Of a DNA stretch of 31,800 bases, positions 16,307 to 25,674 are shown piece after piece (position 1 is the stretch's first letter; every line of letters begins with the position of its first letter). The stretch lies in IMG/VR virus record IMGVR_UViG_3300025704_000078, positions 1 through 31,800 of that record; one strand, given 5' to 3'. Below the pieces are notes generated by a model, which saw only the letters and a list, made by a program, of their open reading frames with translations, searched no databases and was not told the DNA's origin. Both the position numbers and the translations under genes were made by a program. This DNA comes from a virus.

Positions 16307-16963
16307 TTAAAATCGCGGTACTCCATCCTGGTCAGCTCCGCTCATGAAGTCCCCAAATCCAGATTCTTTACCAAGAGCTCCACTTGCAAAACCACCAAGA
16401 ACTCCAGAAGCAAGACCTCCAATACCTTTAAGAATTTTACCCTTACCAGCTTCGTATGCTTGCGTTTTATTAGCTAAATCACTTTGAGCCATACCAAACA
16501 TTGTTTCTACTTTCTCTTTCTCCGCATCCCTAGATATACCTTCGCCTCTTCTCTCGTATATTTGCAAGTTAGCAGCTTGTTGTCTTTCTGCCATTTGATT
16601 CTGTCTTTCTTGTTGACCTATATCTGCAGAGGCTCTACGTAAATTTTGTGATTGCTGACCTGCTAGAGATTGGGCTAAAGCTGCAATACCAGATCCCCCG
16701 GCTGCGCCTTGCATCTGTCCCATTACATTAGACAAACCCTGTTGCTCTTGCTCTGCTTGAAAATTAGCAGCTTGCTGATTAACAGTAAGGTCTTCCATAG
16801 TATTTTGCATGTTCGAATATAGATTAGACGTATCTAAGCCTTCATATTGCGCTTTTCTTCTATCGTGTTCAGCTTGTGCCGCACGCATTTCTCTTTTTCT
16901 TTTTCCGCCACCTATTAGGCCGCCAGCAATACCTATACCAGCGTTCAGTAATCCTCCTATCAT
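16307..16963 (-). CDS. Small internal virion protein, T7 gp14-like in character
   Basis: A 218-residue protein with a Gly-rich hydrophobic N-terminus (MIGGLLNAGIGIAGGLIGGG), a long Gln/Ala/Arg-rich helical middle (about 22-165, strong coiled-coil character), and a second Gly-rich hydrophobic stretch (about 175-200, ILKGIGGLASGVLGGFASGALG). This hydrophobic-helix-hydrophobic layout and its position before two larger internal proteins match podoviral gp14-type proteins, which insert in the outer membrane and form the start of the DNA-ejection channel. Similarity is in layout, not in proven sequence identity. Confidence 0.75.
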   Translation of the reverse strand: MIGGLLNAGIGIAGGLIGGGKRKREMRAAQAEHDRRKAQYEGLDTSNLYSNMQNTMEDLTVNQQAANFQAEQEQQGLSNVMGQMQGAAGGSGIAALAQSLAGQQSQNLRRASADIGQQERQNQMAERQQAANLQIYERRGEGISRDAEKEKVETMFGMAQSDLANKTQAYEAGKGKILKGIGGLASGVLGGFASGALGKESGFGDFMSGADQDGVPRF

Positions 16964-16994
16964 ATCTATATTGTTTATATATTATTATTACATA

Positions 16995-17327
16995 TTATTT
17001 GCTACTTACAACAATATCAGTCCCCACAGAGAATAATTCGGCATAATTAGTAGAATTATTCTTAAACTGCACTTCAGCGTAGTAACCTTTTAAGCCGTTA
17101 GTGTTTACGCTAGCTGTTTTACTAAACAATATAAAACTAGTTAGAGAAGGTCTTGTTGTATTTGGATCTATTTCTGTAGTAACAGAATTTGAAGTCCTGT
17201 TAATTGCTATAATTAATCCCATAACCTGTATATCAGCACCGTTTACATCATTACTATAATAAGTAGTGTCTCCTACCTGTATAGATACATTTAGGGGGTT
17301 TGGGAATGTTAGTGTTATTTGATCCAT
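16995..17327 (-). CDS. Small conserved virion-associated protein (110 aa)
   Basis: A 110-residue, mostly beta protein: MDQITLTFPNPLNVSIQVGD at the N-terminus and GYYAEVQFKNNSTNYAELF, VGTDIVVSSK at the end. Proteins ending in a similar FKNNS...AELF.VG....SSK pattern are common next to tail genes in marine phages, from memory. Its location between fibre-like genes and internal virion genes suggests a small structural or assembly protein. It has no cysteine and no membrane segment. Confidence 0.7.
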   Translation of the reverse strand: MDQITLTFPNPLNVSIQVGDTTYYSNDVNGADIQVMGLIIAINRTSNSVTTEIDPNTTRPSLTSFILFSKTASVNTNGLKGYYAEVQFKNNSTNYAELFSVGTDIVVSSK

Positions 17328-17354
17328 TTAATTATTTTTATATTTATTCTTTAG

Positions 17355-18182
17355 CTATGTGCATGTTGAACTGCTAACAACAACTCCGTTTACAACTTCG
17401 TAAGCTTGACCTGCTGAGATATAGAATTGAGGAGTAGCTGTAGGGTTTAAAGGGTTAACTCCATTTTCGTCCGAAAAAACAAAATTGTAAAGACCAGGGG
17501 AAGTATTATTATCACCGCTATTTCTAGCGAAATACATAGGTGTGTTTTGGGTATTATTACAGGCATTTGTTGCTCCTGGAGCGGAAGCTATAACAGATGG
17601 CAATGCAGCCGGGCAATTAACCTCGACATTCCATCCGGTAGGGCAATGACCTAATACTTGTATACTAATAATACCAACTGCTTGATTAGTTTTAGGAATA
17701 ACTAAAGTATTAAACACGTCGCTCCCTCCTCCTTGAATATCTCCTGCTTCTAGCGTTATGCTTTGCTGTGTACCTGTATCATACCAAGCCCCGTTTGTAA
17801 TTCCATTATAAAAATCATAAGAGGTTGTATTTGGATATGAACCAGGCAAGCAAGCGTTAGCAGCATTACCTAATACAGTAAAAGAATCTGCGGGACTACT
17901 TGTTGTTTGTATTCTACCTGAAGTATTGTTGGTTACCGCATTGTAGTAGGTTCCATCATACTCTACTCTTATCCCATCCGGTACACTCATAGGGTTAAAG
18001 TATACAACAACTGCTCCTATATCTGAGGCAGTGACTCCTGCGTCAAAATCTAAATTATAGTAACCTTGATTTCCAGTTGGTATAGAGCTAACTGCTCCAC
18101 ATGGTTGCGGAGGAGCGGGACAAGCGGGACATGCGGCTGAAGCTAATAAGCTACCTAATAGTTGTTGTCTGTAATTTGGCAT
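17355..18182 (-). CDS. Secondary tail fibre/adhesin-like protein, 275 aa
   Basis: A 275-residue Asn/Thr/Gly/Ser-rich beta protein. Residues 1-30 hold a Cys/Pro cluster (AACPACPAPPQPCG) after a short hydrophobic run, a poor match to a lipoprotein signal. The middle reads like one or two Ig-like or carbohydrate-binding sandwiches. The last 60 residues (TPMYFARN..., FVFSDENG, QFYISAGQAYEVVNG, ending in Cys-Thr) match the C-terminus of the protein encoded just upstream, so the two share a module. Location and composition suggest a host-contact appendage; no enzyme motif is seen. Confidence 0.65.
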   Translation of the reverse strand: MPNYRQQLLGSLLASAACPACPAPPQPCGAVSSIPTGNQGYYNLDFDAGVTASDIGAVVVYFNPMSVPDGIRVEYDGTYYNAVTNNTSGRIQTTSSPADSFTVLGNAANACLPGSYPNTTSYDFYNGITNGAWYDTGTQQSITLEAGDIQGGGSDVFNTLVIPKTNQAVGIISIQVLGHCPTGWNVEVNCPAALPSVIASAPGATNACNNTQNTPMYFARNSGDNNTSPGLYNFVFSDENGVNPLNPTATPQFYISAGQAYEVVNGVVVSSSTCT

Positions 18183-18231
18183 ATTTGTTTGTGTATTTTG
18201 TAATTAACATGTTTGCAATAAGCAATATTTA

Positions 18232-18429
18232 TCAAGGCGGTGGAGCTATGCATGGGTCTATTGAAACGACCTTACCTAGATTAACCCCATAAGCAGTTAC
18301 TGATGATATGTAGTACATGGTTGTTGAAGTGTTGTTTAAAGGCGTTCCATTCGTATCTGAGAAAACATCATCCCCAATTAAAGGTGATTGATTTGTAGCT
18401 GGAGGTATTACTTGAAAATACATAGGTGT
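18232..18429 (-). other. Shared C-terminal module, copy 1
   Basis: It encodes TPMYF, VFSD-NG, PLNNTST, YYIS, AYGV and VVSIDPC in order. The same order of short blocks ends the next gene (17355-17543). The two copies are clearly diverged, so the duplication is old or each gene recruited the module separately. Confidence 0.7.
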
Positions 18430-20001
18430 TACCTGAGGACTTGAACATTCACCTGTAGTGTTACCTACTGAGGTGTTGAAAGCGGTTAAAGGTGGTAGTG
18501 AGCACGAAATACCCGCATCATCAGTGTAATATCCATCAGCAGCTTTAGTTTGGAATGTAATATCTGTATACAAATCACCTGTTACATCAGCCAAAGAAGC
18601 TACTTCTTCTGGTACGAATACCGTGCGAGGTCCAGAAGTTCCGCAACATAAATCGTCTTCGGTTAAAGCGTAACATAATGTTAATTCTGTATATGACAGT
18701 AAAAAGTTATCAATATTAAGTTCACTTAATAAAGGTTGAGTTCCTACTGCACCAATATTTGTTTCTAAATCTATTACTAAAGTTTTAGGATCTGACGCGT
18801 TGTTTACCGTTATAGATAACGGGCTTTGCACCGTTTGATTAGTATCAGGAAGCCCTAATCCTTGGCTACTCCAATCAGTATTAACAGGAACTGTACTAAA
18901 TATAAAATCTGAGCTACTGGCTGACTTAGAAGCTGACACACTATAAGAAGTAAGCCCTGGAATTAATGAAGGAGTGAAAAACTTATCATCTGGGGCACTC
19001 ACTGTTATGTTCGGATTAGTGGTAGTTAAGCTAAAACTAACTTCTTGCGAAGCATATTGATATAGTTGCCAAACAGATGGCTGTCCCGTTGGACAAGGCG
19101 TATAAGGAAAAACTGTACAAAAAGTACTTGCTAAATCTCCGGTTAATACAAACGAATAATCTACGTTGACCGATGCCGCTGGGAAAATTATATCTACTGT
19201 AGCTGATCCAGTGCCGTCTATTGTTCCTGAAAATTGTTGAATTGCCCCACCAATACTGTCTATAACTTCTAATTCCCAAGCCGCTCCGGTTATTCCATAG
19301 ATTGTAATAGGTCTAGTCTCTCCTGATATAAGTAAATAAGAAGAATTTATAGAATAAGATTGTATCTCCTGAACTGGATCGTATAATTCTACGGCGTCTG
19401 CTGAAATTATTATACTGTCACCAAATACAGAGTGATTTGGAAACTCATAATCTACAGTAAACATTGCCTGAAAAATATTACCACTAGGGTCAAAACCTAT
19501 CGTCCGCGAGATCGAATAGTTGCTTAATGAACCAGTAACTAAAGAAGCAGTAGGAGCTGTTGGAAAGTAATAACCACTGTCAGCTGTTATTGTTTGTGTA
19601 AATACAGTTTCAGATGAACCAAAAGAACCTGAGCCTGAATAAGGAATAAGTTGAGGCAATGGAGTAGAATTAGTTGTGTTAATATCAACACTTCCTTGAA
19701 CTGTAAACTCTTCTTCAGTCGCGAACCCTTGCACACATAGAAAAAACCGAACATCATTACTAGGCATTATAGTACCGCTAGCAAAATCAAAATTGAATTT
19801 TATGTTTAAGCCATCTTGACTAAGAGAATAGTTTATAATTTCCGGTGGAATCTCAGCTGCAGAAAAGTTGTTAACGTCTATAACATACCCTTCGTCTGGC
19901 GTAATAAGTAGAAAATGACTACCTGAATTGCCTAAGTCGTCTCCAGCTGTTTCGTTGAAGTTAACTTCGGAAATAGAATAATTTTGAAATTGAGTGCTCA
20001 T
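18232..20001 (-). CDS. Tail fibre/appendage protein with beta-sandwich repeats, 589 aa
   Basis: A 589-residue acidic, Ser/Thr/Asn-rich protein with almost no long helices. Several segments of about 100 residues with alternating strands (for example around FTQTITADSGYYFP, and ITIYGITGAAWELEVID) suggest a row of Ig-like sandwiches. A Cys-rich stretch lies at about 440-455 (LCYALTEDDLCCG). The final 65 residues (TPMYFQVIPP, VFSDTNG, MYYISSVTAYGV, ending near Cys) are shared with the next gene. It directly follows the 1881-residue tail protein and is probably attached to it as a fibre or decoration. I do not recognise a named family. Confidence 0.65.
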   Translation of the reverse strand: MSTQFQNYSISEVNFNETAGDDLGNSGSHFLLITPDEGYVIDVNNFSAAEIPPEIINYSLSQDGLNIKFNFDFASGTIMPSNDVRFFLCVQGFATEEEFTVQGSVDINTTNSTPLPQLIPYSGSGSFGSSETVFTQTITADSGYYFPTAPTASLVTGSLSNYSISRTIGFDPSGNIFQAMFTVDYEFPNHSVFGDSIIISADAVELYDPVQEIQSYSINSSYLLISGETRPITIYGITGAAWELEVIDSIGGAIQQFSGTIDGTGSATVDIIFPAASVNVDYSFVLTGDLASTFCTVFPYTPCPTGQPSVWQLYQYASQEVSFSLTTTNPNITVSAPDDKFFTPSLIPGLTSYSVSASKSASSSDFIFSTVPVNTDWSSQGLGLPDTNQTVQSPLSITVNNASDPKTLVIDLETNIGAVGTQPLLSELNIDNFLLSYTELTLCYALTEDDLCCGTSGPRTVFVPEEVASLADVTGDLYTDITFQTKAADGYYTDDAGISCSLPPLTAFNTSVGNTTGECSSPQVTPMYFQVIPPATNQSPLIGDDVFSDTNGTPLNNTSTTMYYISSVTAYGVNLGKVVSIDPCIAPPP

Positions 20002-20025
20002 ATATTAATTATTATTACGTGTAAC

Positions 20026-23000
20026 CTACGGTGGGCAAGTACCCCAAACAGGTTTAGAGGCGTTAGTTAAAGGTGCGTTTAAGCTAAACTCAAATGGTTC
20101 TGAACCAATATTTGTAACACACCAACTTGATATATTTTCATCAAAATTTAATGCGTTCCTAAACATCCTATCCATGTTAAGTACATTGGCAGTGTCCCAA
20201 GAGCCAATAGCCTGGTTGAAATCACTTGCCCCATTAAACATATAACGCATGTCAGTTACATTACTTGTGTTCCAATTACCTATATTTTGATCGAAATCAG
20301 CGGCTACATTGAACATAAATGCCATATCAGTAACATTACTTGTATCCCAATTGCTTAAAGTTTTATTGAAGTCATACGCTCCATCAAACATACCTCTCAT
20401 AGTGGTCACATTACTCACGTCCCAAGAATTTAAGTCTTTATCAAATCTATAAGCATAACTAAACATTTTACTCATATCTTCGACTTTACTAACATCCCAA
20501 GTGTTAACCGGTTGATTAAATACATCAGCATTATAAAACATGTTAGACATAGTTTCTACAGAACTAGTGTCCCAACCACTAAGATCTTGGTTAAAAGTGT
20601 TTGCCCCGCTAAACATAAAGTCCATACGCTCTACATTACTTACAGTCCAAAAGCTTATATCTTGATTGAAAAGTGTAGCGTCAGTAAACATCGAAGTCAT
20701 ATAAATAACCTCGGTTGTATCCCAATCTAAAGGTTGATTAAAAATATATGCTCTTTGAAACATACGAGACATGTCTACTACAGAACTAGGATCCCAATAA
20801 GTAATGTTGCCGTCGAATACATTCGCTTCTAAAAACATACTACTCATATCAGTCACATTACTCACGTCCCAAGCACTGATATCTCCATTGAAAGATTGAG
20901 CAAACTCAAACATTCTAGACATATCAATTGCTCCGCTAACATCCCATTCGCTAATATCACCATTGAATGTTGTTTTATCTTTAAAAGCACTTGAATAATT
21001 AGTCACTCTGCTAACATCCCAATCTGCCATCAGTCCAAATATAGGTACACTACCGCCGTTTACTGGATCTGCCAAAAGAGATAACTCCACAAGATCGTGA
21101 AAATTATCATCCGTAATAAATTGACATTCAGAGTCTGCACGCGCACTTACTTGTACATTAAACACTGAAGTTGCAGGGCCTGTTATACTGGTAGCTCTAC
21201 CGATTCCCTGTACGTTAAATTCTTTTGAGTCTACATTGTTATCACAATCATCTACAAAAAACGTAGGCAACCCTTTTATATAATTGTAGTACTTACCCTC
21301 TTTATTTATAAGTTCTTTAATTTCTCCCTCCTGTAGATCTGTTACTATAGAGTTAGCATACCAACCCTCAGTTGTCGAAACTTCTGTAGGCACTAATCGC
21401 TGAGCTTGTAATTGAGCTAAAGATAGTTGTTTATCACCGGTTGCTGTAGTTTTATATATGTATTTACGAGAATCCGTTCCGTTATAACTAATGGTTCTAA
21501 AATCCTTTACGGCTATAGAGCTTTCATTAAAAATATCAGTAAAAGAACTTTCATAGTAAGGCCCTAAGCTCACGTGTGATGGACCTATACCGTAGAAGTT
21601 ATTATACGATGTATTTGCATTCATTTCCCAGATCTTACCTGAGTTGAAAGTGTAGTACACGTTATTTAAACTAACACCGTCTTCGGGTATATATACTTTT
21701 CTAGAGGTCCAGCCGTTTACAGCATCTTTAAAAGATATTGTAGTCGAATATGTAGGGTACTCATTAATAAAAGCCCCGCATTCAGGGTCTTTATTAAGCC
21801 TGTCTGTTTTACCAGCCCCTAATGTTTGTTGCCAATAAGGAGTAAGAGTATTTAGAGTTACATTGTAATTACTTTTATCAGCATCCCAAGATCCGATTAT
21901 TCTATTGTTAACAGGTAAGTTGTCTTGAAAAAAGCCACTCATGCCATATTCTGAAACAGGTGTTATTCCGTCGTTAGATAATCTTATAACAGCTCCTCTA
22001 TTTGAATCTACAAAATACATTCTAAATCCGAATTCAGCAAATGATTCTGGATTTGTACCAATACCATATTCTCCTTGGTATGTTATTGTTTGGCCAAGAA
22101 CAGCTCTGTTGGATGTTACATTCGCGCTGCCATCGGCATTAAATAAAGCATCCTTATTAGCTAGAATCTTCATTGACTTGTTTTCGCACAATGTAACCAA
22201 ATCAGTGTCTCTAGCGTACAGTTTTTGAATTGAACCATATTCTGGGTTCACATCTTTTGTTATACTTTCCGCTTGAATAAATTGATTTAAACCATTAATA
22301 CCTGATGTTGAATTAAATATTTGTGAAAATATTAAACCATTAGATCTTGTTTCTTGCTCATAAGGTTCATCTAAAGTAGCAGAAGCCTTAACGCCATTAG
22401 ACATAGTAGGAGCGTTGTAATCATCTCTAATTCTGTCAGACTCCACTCCGTTACCAAATGAATAACAATTAAACCAATCTAATTCATGGGGGTCTCCGTG
22501 CTCATCTATAGGATAATTCCCTGATACTTCGTAATATATATCAAGCTCAGTAGCTTCTTTTGGCTCTGTTTCAAAAACAGCGGGGTTGGAACTTGTAAAT
22601 GATTTATCATTGTCATCTAAACCTAAAAACTCCATTCCTATAAAATTGTCTCCCTGAGCACTTGTTTGATAAGTCCATTCAGCAATACCACTACCGTCTG
22701 TTTGCTTTGTTGGATCCCATTGTAAACCAAACAAATCACCCTGCACGGGCTCTATATCTAATATCCACCAAGTTGTTTGATTCGTGGTATTAACAAAAGC
22801 GCCTCCTCGTTTACAATCGTAGTTTGTTAGCTTCTGTTCAACTGTTTTGGTTATTCTGTAAACAGTGTTGTTTGGATCAGCTTTACCGTTACCCGCATCA
22901 ACAAATCTAAACAGTGCTCCAGCTGTATTTAACTGAGTTAGTAATGCTGGATTGGATAACCTTAAGCCTTCGCTTCTACCGCTTCCATATCCTCCAGACC

Positions 23001-25671
23001 ATGCAACCCTTAATTTACCAGGTGTGCCTGTGCCTCCCTCAGCTACAGAGCTAGCTCCCGTGTAGTTACCTCTACTACACCTAGTTGCTACCGCTGATAT
23101 GTAAAATCGTGAGTAATTTCCTTGGGCATCTTGTTTTGTCCAGTTATTACCACCTACATTTCCTTTACCCCAAAAACTATTACTCTCACGAGACCCTGTT
23201 AAATAATAAGTGTAAGCTAAAGCTTTTCTTAAATAACTAGCACCTTGATTTGCTCCGGCATTTATAATTTTACTTTGAAGCAAAGCATCTTGATTTACCT
23301 TAACAAAAAATCTTCCTGTAAATTCCGGCTTATTTAATGTTTGAATTTCAGCTAATTCTAATGTTAATCCAGGAACCCTGGTGTTGAATCCATAAGGCTC
23401 TGTAGATGTGAAATTCATATCCGCACCAAAAGACTCGCTACAAGTTATCCTTACCTCTTGAACGCTACCGCCACCTACTAATCCAAAGGATGACACTTTA
23501 TACCATTCACTAGTGGAACCTGATGTTAAAACCCTTACTTGCAGTCCAGATTGACTTCTTGTAATTTCTCCAAAATCTTTGTCAAATTTTTCAACATTAT
23601 CAAACCAAATTTCGCTAGCTCCCTCTATTGGAAATCCTCCTACAGAATCCCATCCTATAGATTGTCCTTTAGATAGCCTAGTTTCTTTTAAATACTGGGG
23701 AGCTTCATTTTCAATAGCTATAACCTTATATTTAGCTTCTTCTGTTACAGGCTTATCGTTGTCATGCTCCTTCTTTAATACAAGGAAAGTTTCCTCGTCT
23801 ATTTTATTTCTTTCAGCAGATGGGAATGATAACCATATATTACCGTCTTCAGCATCGTAAAATCTGTCTAAACACAAATTATAATACTCTTGACTAGTCT
23901 CTTTTACGTAGTATTTAAAAGTGGAAAAAGTCTTGTTTTGAGCGTAGTAAGGTGTGTTATTAAGTAACTGAGCTTTTATGCTATTAGCAAATTGAGCCTC
24001 TCCTTTTTCAATTACAACAGAAGCGTCTTTACCTGTGAATACAGGAGTAGTCCTACCGTATTCATCTTGATAAGCAACACCTACTTGGTAGGTTCTAATG
24101 CTCTTTAAAGATGGATATACTCTATTGCCATCTAAACCTACTCCCTGAGTAACACCTAGGTCGTCTATAGTTAATATTTCTTTAGAAACAGTAGTTACAT
24201 TTAGATTAACTTGAAGAGGATCTAAAGTGGATGTTAACAGGTTAAAGTTCTGCGTGTAATTCGCATATATTAATCTGTTAGCAATTACTTCTTGCCCCAA
24301 AGCAAATCTAGGTACATTATCATAAGGTCTTAATAACTGATTACTCTGTACAACAGAGCTTATTATTTCGCTTGATATATTAAATGAATTAGAAGTCCAT
24401 TCCTCGTCGTTTTCTTTAAAAGTATCAACTACATATACGTTACCGTTGTCTGATGCTTTGTATAATATATCTACACTTGTTACACCGTCTGGTATATCTG
24501 CAGGTCTAAATCCTGAAATTTTTAGTTGCCTTATGTTATTAACCATACCTAAGTTGTACCCTTCTTTAGGTGAATAACTAAACGCTCCTGGAAGAAACGC
24601 TGGATTGGTAAAAGGAGAATAAGCTGATACTTCGTTATTTTTATATTTATATCTGTAACCGAATCTAGCAAATCTAAATTCAAAAAAAGGAGGCTGCTGT
24701 TCTAGTACAACATCGTAGGAAGTTAATTGTAAAGAACCTCCGTCATCAGACGATCCTACCGAAAGTACTGTAACTATAGCTCCTGTTTGATTGCCCCCTG
24801 TTCCTATAAGACTTTCTATGTTAACTCGAATAGAAGCTCCTGGATCTAAGGGATCGGCATTAGAATTTGTTAACAGTAGCTTTTGGCCTACTCTGTAAAA
24901 AGGTAAGTTTTGTCCTAGCCATGTTAGGGTTTGCGGCCCACTAGATGGAGTCATAGGCCCTATTTGAGTAGGGTCGCCTCCAGGTACTTGTTCGTAAAAA
25001 CTGTATAAGGTTGAAGTTTCTACATTAGCAGGATCTCCTTGGTCGTCCACTTCTGATGTTGAATAAGCCTGTATTACAGGCGGCTGCAGTGGGAATTTTT
25101 TTATAACAGTTGTGTCTGATTCTATAAAATCCCTGCCATAAAATTGCGATTGTGTAAAGAAATCAGGTGTAGATCCAACCCATTCTGATATATATATCTG
25201 CTTAGGTTCCGTTTGGTTATCGGTCCAAAGCAATATACCTTCTATTATGTTTATCCCCGTGATTAAATGGTCAGCATTGAAGTTAAAAACACTATTAACA
25301 TCTACTATCAAAGGTAAAGTAACTTTAGTTACTGTATTATAGCTAGCTATTATATCTGCTTCTTCTGAAGTAATAAACCAGTATATCATATCTGAATTAG
25401 GCTCTGCAATAGAACCTATACAAGTAGCATTAGTTAAAGCACTTATATATATAGCTGGATGCCATACAGTATATTGCTTTGTAATGGGATTGTAGCTAGA
25501 ATATGATTTTTCAATATTACCTTTTAAATTCTGAAATGTACCCACCTGAGAAGTGTCAGATGAAGCAACCTCTAAATTTAAAGCATCTCGATATTCACCA
25601 TTAGGAAGTAAACGCTCGTCAAGGTCTTTGTTCATTTTCCCTGACGTAAACGTGTGAATTAATTCTGGCAT
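20026..25671 (-). CDS. Large tail (nozzle/stabilisation-type) protein with C-terminal BspA-like repeats, 1881 aa
   Basis: The N-terminus (IHTFTSGKMNKDLDERLLPN followed by GEYRDALN) resembles the large tail-stabilisation or tail-tube B-type proteins of marine Bacteroidota podoviruses and crAss-like phages, recalled without a search. Residues up to about 1500 are mainly beta with many Asp/Asn/Gly turns. Residues 1547-1845 are twelve copies of a 25-residue repeat of the form WDVSNVTDMSSMF..A..FNQ, the BspA or surface-protein (DUF285-type) pattern. A capping segment with two Cys (SSWCVTNIG ... WGTCPP) ends the protein, as in many flavobacterial surface proteins. The core probably builds the tail tip, and the repeat arm probably binds the cell surface. 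Transfer of the repeat block from a host gene is plausible. Confidence 0.85.
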   Translation of the reverse strand: MPELIHTFTSGKMNKDLDERLLPNGEYRDALNLEVASSDTSQVGTFQNLKGNIEKSYSSYNPITKQYTVWHPAIYISALTNATCIGSIAEPNSDMIYWFITSEEADIIASYNTVTKVTLPLIVDVNSVFNFNADHLITGINIIEGILLWTDNQTEPKQIYISEWVGSTPDFFTQSQFYGRDFIESDTTVIKKFPLQPPVIQAYSTSEVDDQGDPANVETSTLYSFYEQVPGGDPTQIGPMTPSSGPQTLTWLGQNLPFYRVGQKLLLTNSNADPLDPGASIRVNIESLIGTGGNQTGAIVTVLSVGSSDDGGSLQLTSYDVVLEQQPPFFEFRFARFGYRYKYKNNEVSAYSPFTNPAFLPGAFSYSPKEGYNLGMVNNIRQLKISGFRPADIPDGVTSVDILYKASDNGNVYVVDTFKENDEEWTSNSFNISSEIISSVVQSNQLLRPYDNVPRFALGQEVIANRLIYANYTQNFNLLTSTLDPLQVNLNVTTVSKEILTIDDLGVTQGVGLDGNRVYPSLKSIRTYQVGVAYQDEYGRTTPVFTGKDASVVIEKGEAQFANSIKAQLLNNTPYYAQNKTFSTFKYYVKETSQEYYNLCLDRFYDAEDGNIWLSFPSAERNKIDEETFLVLKKEHDNDKPVTEEAKYKVIAIENEAPQYLKETRLSKGQSIGWDSVGGFPIEGASEIWFDNVEKFDKDFGEITRSQSGLQVRVLTSGSTSEWYKVSSFGLVGGGSVQEVRITCSESFGADMNFTSTEPYGFNTRVPGLTLELAEIQTLNKPEFTGRFFVKVNQDALLQSKIINAGANQGASYLRKALAYTYYLTGSRESNSFWGKGNVGGNNWTKQDAQGNYSRFYISAVATRCSRGNYTGASSVAEGGTGTPGKLRVAWSGGYGSGRSEGLRLSNPALLTQLNTAGALFRFVDAGNGKADPNNTVYRITKTVEQKLTNYDCKRGGAFVNTTNQTTWWILDIEPVQGDLFGLQWDPTKQTDGSGIAEWTYQTSAQGDNFIGMEFLGLDDNDKSFTSSNPAVFETEPKEATELDIYYEVSGNYPIDEHGDPHELDWFNCYSFGNGVESDRIRDDYNAPTMSNGVKASATLDEPYEQETRSNGLIFSQIFNSTSGINGLNQFIQAESITKDVNPEYGSIQKLYARDTDLVTLCENKSMKILANKDALFNADGSANVTSNRAVLGQTITYQGEYGIGTNPESFAEFGFRMYFVDSNRGAVIRLSNDGITPVSEYGMSGFFQDNLPVNNRIIGSWDADKSNYNVTLNTLTPYWQQTLGAGKTDRLNKDPECGAFINEYPTYSTTISFKDAVNGWTSRKVYIPEDGVSLNNVYYTFNSGKIWEMNANTSYNNFYGIGPSHVSLGPYYESSFTDIFNESSIAVKDFRTISYNGTDSRKYIYKTTATGDKQLSLAQLQAQRLVPTEVSTTEGWYANSIVTDLQEGEIKELINKEGKYYNYIKGLPTFFVDDCDNNVDSKEFNVQGIGRATSITGPATSVFNVQVSARADSECQFITDDNFHDLVELSLLADPVNGGSVPIFGLMADWDVSRVTNYSSAFKDKTTFNGDISEWDVSGAIDMSRMFEFAQSFNGDISAWDVSNVTDMSSMFLEANVFDGNITYWDPSSVVDMSRMFQRAYIFNQPLDWDTTEVIYMTSMFTDATLFNQDISFWTVSNVERMDFMFSGANTFNQDLSGWDTSSVETMSNMFYNADVFNQPVNTWDVSKVEDMSKMFSYAYRFDKDLNSWDVSNVTTMRGMFDGAYDFNKTLSNWDTSNVTDMAFMFNVAADFDQNIGNWNTSNVTDMRYMFNGASDFNQAIGSWDTANVLNMDRMFRNALNFDENISSWCVTNIGSEPFEFSLNAPLTNASKPVWGTCPP
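20137..21033 (-). repeat. Twelve 25-residue BspA-type repeats (75-base period)
   Basis: Every unit has Trp-Asp near position 4-6, Val near 10, Met-Phe near 15-16 and Phe-Asn near 23-24. Eleven units are 25 residues long and one (residues beginning QPLDWDTTEV) is one shorter. The spacing of Trp and Met-Phe is strictly kept while surface positions vary. The units encode part of the tail protein. Confidence 0.9.
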
Positions 25672-25674
25672 ATT

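Noticed and set aside
18130-18182. Lipoprotein signal at the start of the 275-aa fibre-like protein (LLGSLLASAAC)
   Set aside because: The hydrophobic run is only about 10 residues and the -3 position is Ser rather than Leu or Val. A virion protein would also not need export.
20137-21033. CRISPR-like periodic repeats
   Set aside because: The 75-base period is exactly 25 codons of one long frame, and conserved positions follow the protein pattern. There are no spacers or direct repeats of CRISPR type.
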